Source of the DNA: Azonexaceae bacterium
GTDB taxonomy: Bacteria; Pseudomonadota; Gammaproteobacteria; Burkholderiales; Rhodocyclaceae
Length of the DNA: 8,001 nt
Direction: 5' to 3'
NCBI GenBank assembly: GCA_009469665.1
Contig: SSTB01000303.1
Location: forward strand, 1-8,001
Made by a program: the position numbers and the translations under genes. Below the pieces are notes generated by a model. The model worked only from the letters and a program-made list of their open reading frames with translations, was not told where the DNA came from and did no database searches. Positions 6,429 to 8,001 of this stretch are shown in pieces (positions within the stretch are counted from its first letter, which is position 1; every line of letters begins with the position of its first letter).

Positions 6429-7226
6429 ATGAGCGCTGCGGACGGCCGTCCACTACGCATCGGGCTTTCCGCCCGCCTCATGCATGAACCGCCGCGGGAG
6501 CTGAATTTCCCGGGCAAGACTCTGCAATATCTGGAGCAGTCCATCGCCCACTGGGTCATGGCCCACGGCGCATTGGCTTTCATGGTGCCCACCATCGAGG
6601 CCGGCGGCAGCGTGCAGCGGCGCTCCATCTCGGTGAAGAGCTACGTGCAGGAACTGGATGCCCTCATCCTCCAGGGCGGGGCCGACATGGCGCCGGAAAG
6701 CTACGGTATGGCGCCCCTGCGGGCCGAGTGGAGCGGCGACCGCATCCGCGACCGTTACGAGATCGAACTGTTCTGGGAATTCGTCATCCAGGGCAAGCCG
6801 GTGCTGGGCATCTGCCGCGGCTGCCAGCTCATCAACGTCGCCCTGGGCGGCACCCTGGTGCAGGACATCGCTACCCAGCGCCCGGAAGCCGCCCGCCACG
6901 TGGAACCGGCGCTCTACGACGCCCACCACCACGAGGTTATCCTCATCCCGGACACGCGGCTCGCCGCAATCTACCCCGGTCGCTTCCATGGTCGGGTCAT
7001 CAGTATCCATCACCAGGCCATCGATCGCCTGGGCAATGACCTGCTGGTGGAGGCGCAATCCGGTGACGGCATCATCGAGGCCATCCGCTGGAACGGGGCG
7101 GGCTACGTGGCGGGGTTTCAATGGCACCCGGAATTCCACCGCAACGGCGCGCCCTTGCTGGATAGCGGCCCCATCATGCTGGATTTTCTGGCCGCCGCCC
7201 GGCGGGCGCGGGAGAGAGAGGGCTGA
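6429..7226 (+). CDS. Gamma-glutamyl hydrolase, class I amidotransferase-like (peptidase C26, PuuD-like)
   Basis: A cytosolic 265-aa hydrolase of the family that includes gamma-glutamyl-GABA hydrolase PuuD. These enzymes cleave gamma-glutamyl amide bonds with a Cys-His-Glu triad. LRIGLSARLM (9-18) is the first strand and LILQGGADMAPESYG (79-93) the oxyanion/strand region. VLGICRGCQLIN (125-136) is the nucleophile elbow with C129 as likely nucleophile. ISIHHQAID (191-199) follows, then GFQWHPEF (229-236) with H233 and E235. All triad residues are present and the length is typical. GTG 6426 is an alternative start. Neither start has a clear ribosome-binding site, because the sequence just upstream is the end of element E2 and its flanking repeat. 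Its association with the ligase suggests turnover of a gamma-glutamyl product. The exact substrate is unknown, and other C26-family activities are possible. Confidence 0.87.
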   Translation: MSAADGRPLRIGLSARLMHEPPRELNFPGKTLQYLEQSIAHWVMAHGALAFMVPTIEAGGSVQRRSISVKSYVQELDALILQGGADMAPESYGMAPLRAEWSGDRIRDRYEIELFWEFVIQGKPVLGICRGCQLINVALGGTLVQDIATQRPEAARHVEPALYDAHHHEVILIPDTRLAAIYPGRFHGRVISIHHQAIDRLGNDLLVEAQSGDGIIEAIRWNGAGYVAGFQWHPEFHRNGAPLLDSGPIMLDFLAAARRAREREG

Positions 7227-7232
7227 TTGCGG

Positions 7233-7260
7233 GGGGCTGGGCGGCCACCAACCCGGCCCC
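7233..7260. terminator. Hairpin between convergent genes, candidate terminator
   Basis: GGGGCTGGG (7233-7241) pairs along its full length with CCCGGCCCC (7252-7260), with one G-T wobble and a 10-nt loop. It begins 6 nt after the hydrolase stop and 11 nt beyond the stop of the converging minus-strand gene. The T-run on the + side is weak and delayed (CTTTAAT at 7270-7276), and no T-run is seen on the minus side. It may be a bidirectional block or an RNA 3'-end stabiliser rather than a classical intrinsic terminator. Confidence 0.4.
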
Positions 7261-7271
7261 ACCGATCGTCT

Positions 7272-7886
7272 TTAATCGCAGCGGATGGTCCCGCCCACAG
7301 GCTGGCAATTCTTGCGCGGTGGGTCGGCCGAGGGGGCGTAGCGACCGCCGGAGGGGGAGGGAGGAGGCGTGGCGGGGGACGGGGGCGATGGAGGAGGGCA
7401 GCGCCCGCCCGGGCAGGCTTCGTGCGGATTGTGGGGCCGGAGCGGCACCACGGGCACATAGACGGGTTGCTGGGCGACGGTGGGTGACGCGGGGGCGACG
7501 CCCTGGCAGGCGGCGATGAGGTTGGCGCGCTGGGTGGCGTCTGGTTCCCTTTGGGCGTTTTCCATGCAGCGGGTGCGGCGGGCGGATTCCTCCTCGGCGA
7601 GGCGGCGCTGGCTGTCCTGGTCGCGCCGGGCGTCGTCGTCCCGCAGGCGTTCCCTTTCGGCCAGGGCTTCGCGCTCCCGGGCCAATTGCTTTTCTGCTTC
7701 GGCCTTTTGTTCCGGGCTGATCTTTTCCGCCGGGGTGACGGTTTCGGTCCGGCTGCCGGCGGTGCAGGGTTCGCTGGAAATCACCACGCGGCCGTCCGGA
7801 CTGCGGCATTTGAAGGCATCCGCGCTGGCAGCGGGGGCGAGGAGCAGTGTGGCGGCGGCGAGGCAGACGAAACGGATCTGGGTCAT
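7272..7886 (-). CDS. Secreted Cys/Pro-rich protein with DUF4124-like N-terminus
   Basis: A 204-aa protein of unknown function. Residues 1-22 form a typical Sec signal peptide: MTQIR, a hydrophobic run FVCLAAATLLLAPAA, and likely cleavage after ASA before D23. There is no lipobox. The next segment, AFKCRSPDGRVVISSEPC (24-41), resembles the short DUF4124 beta-motif found at the N-terminus of many proteobacterial envelope proteins. Residues ~57-105 are highly charged (E, K, R, Q, A) and probably form a helix or coiled coil. A C..C segment follows (C107, C127), then a proline/serine-rich low-complexity tail (~131-190), ending with C194 and C203. The mature part has eight cysteines (27, 41, 107, 127, 158, 163, 194, 203), consistent with disulfides in the periplasm. 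On the minus strand GGGAG lies 5 nt before the ATG (complement of 7892-7896). It converges on the hydrolase gene and is transcribed separately. Confidence 0.8.
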   Translation of the reverse strand: MTQIRFVCLAAATLLLAPAASADAFKCRSPDGRVVISSEPCTAGSRTETVTPAEKISPEQKAEAEKQLAREREALAERERLRDDDARRDQDSQRRLAEEESARRTRCMENAQREPDATQRANLIAACQGVAPASPTVAQQPVYVPVVPLRPHNPHEACPGGRCPPPSPPSPATPPPSPSGGRYAPSADPPRKNCQPVGGTIRCD

Positions 7887-8001
7887 GGGGACTCCCGGGG
7901 CATGGAGGCAGCACAGGGGGAACAGGCGCCAGTTATTTCCGGTTCAACGACTGAAGCCGGTCATCGGCTGACGGCGGCGGGCTCCCAATTCAACCTGGAA
8001 A

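Noticed and set aside
7939..7960. Small hairpin (CCGGTTCA / TGAAGCCGG with one bulge) upstream of the secreted-protein gene
   Set aside because: There is no T-run on either strand and no known operator pattern. Short GC hairpins are expected by chance in such DNA.
7480..7971. 163-codon + frame opposite the secreted-protein gene
   Set aside because: It is a Ser/Arg/Ala-rich shadow. The minus-strand frame has a signal peptide, a ribosome-binding site and a domain-like N-terminus.
7944..8001. Short minus-strand open end (18 codons to TGA at 7944-7946) that could be the 3' end of another gene
   Set aside because: Another frame is also open for 12 codons, the peptide is too short to recognise, and nothing selects between the two.

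Overview
The window looks like a stretch of chromosome from a GC-rich betaproteobacterium, most likely Rhodocyclales-like. That placement is an inference from the strong G/C bias at third codon positions and from the gene families and their order; no taxonomic marker gene is present. The genes are tightly packed. All run on the + strand except the last.

Positions 1-3479: the window opens inside the 3' end of the NAD-dependent DNA ligase gene (ligA: end of the helix-hairpin-helix region plus the BRCT domain). Next come galU (UTP-glucose-1-phosphate uridylyltransferase), a hypoxanthine-guanine phosphoribosyltransferase (hpt), an unassigned class I SAM-dependent methyltransferase, and a nucleoside phosphorylase best read as S-methyl-5'-thioinosine phosphorylase (MTIP). 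Spacing from galU onward is operon-like: a 1-nt overlap, then 3-nt and 36-nt gaps, each with a clear ribosome-binding site. The metabolic logic is purine and methylthio salvage. MTIP would release hypoxanthine from methylthioinosine, and the phosphoribosyltransferase would convert hypoxanthine to IMP.

Positions 3480-3923: a 444-nt intergenic region. It holds a ~166-bp imperfect palindromic element (E1), a small candidate terminator, and otherwise anonymous sequence leading to the next ribosome-binding site.

Positions 3924-7226: a second cluster. It encodes a membrane cation:proton antiporter (CPA2/Kef-like, without a C-terminal nucleotide-binding domain), a YbdK/GCS2-type carboxylate-amine (glutamate-cysteine-like) ligase that overlaps it by 8 nt, and a class I glutamine-amidotransferase-like gamma-glutamyl hydrolase (peptidase C26, PuuD-like). 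The pairing suggests synthesis and hydrolysis of a gamma-glutamyl-type compound next to an ion antiporter. That link is a hypothesis. The ligase and hydrolase genes are separated by a second palindromic element (E2, ~157 bp) with a 10-bp terminal inverted repeat flanked by a perfect 5-bp direct repeat. It supplies the ligase stop codon.

Positions 7227-8001: a short convergent intergenic region with a hairpin, then a minus-strand gene for a secreted, cysteine- and proline-rich, partly coiled-coil protein with a DUF4124-like N-terminus. The last ~115 nt hold no gene I can support.

The most notable non-genic signal is the pair E1/E2. They differ in their ends and arms but share a 51-bp core at 43/51 identity in opposite orientations, with a central hairpin and one compensatory base-pair change. 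They look like two diverged members of a non-autonomous palindromic (MITE/REP-like) repeat family.
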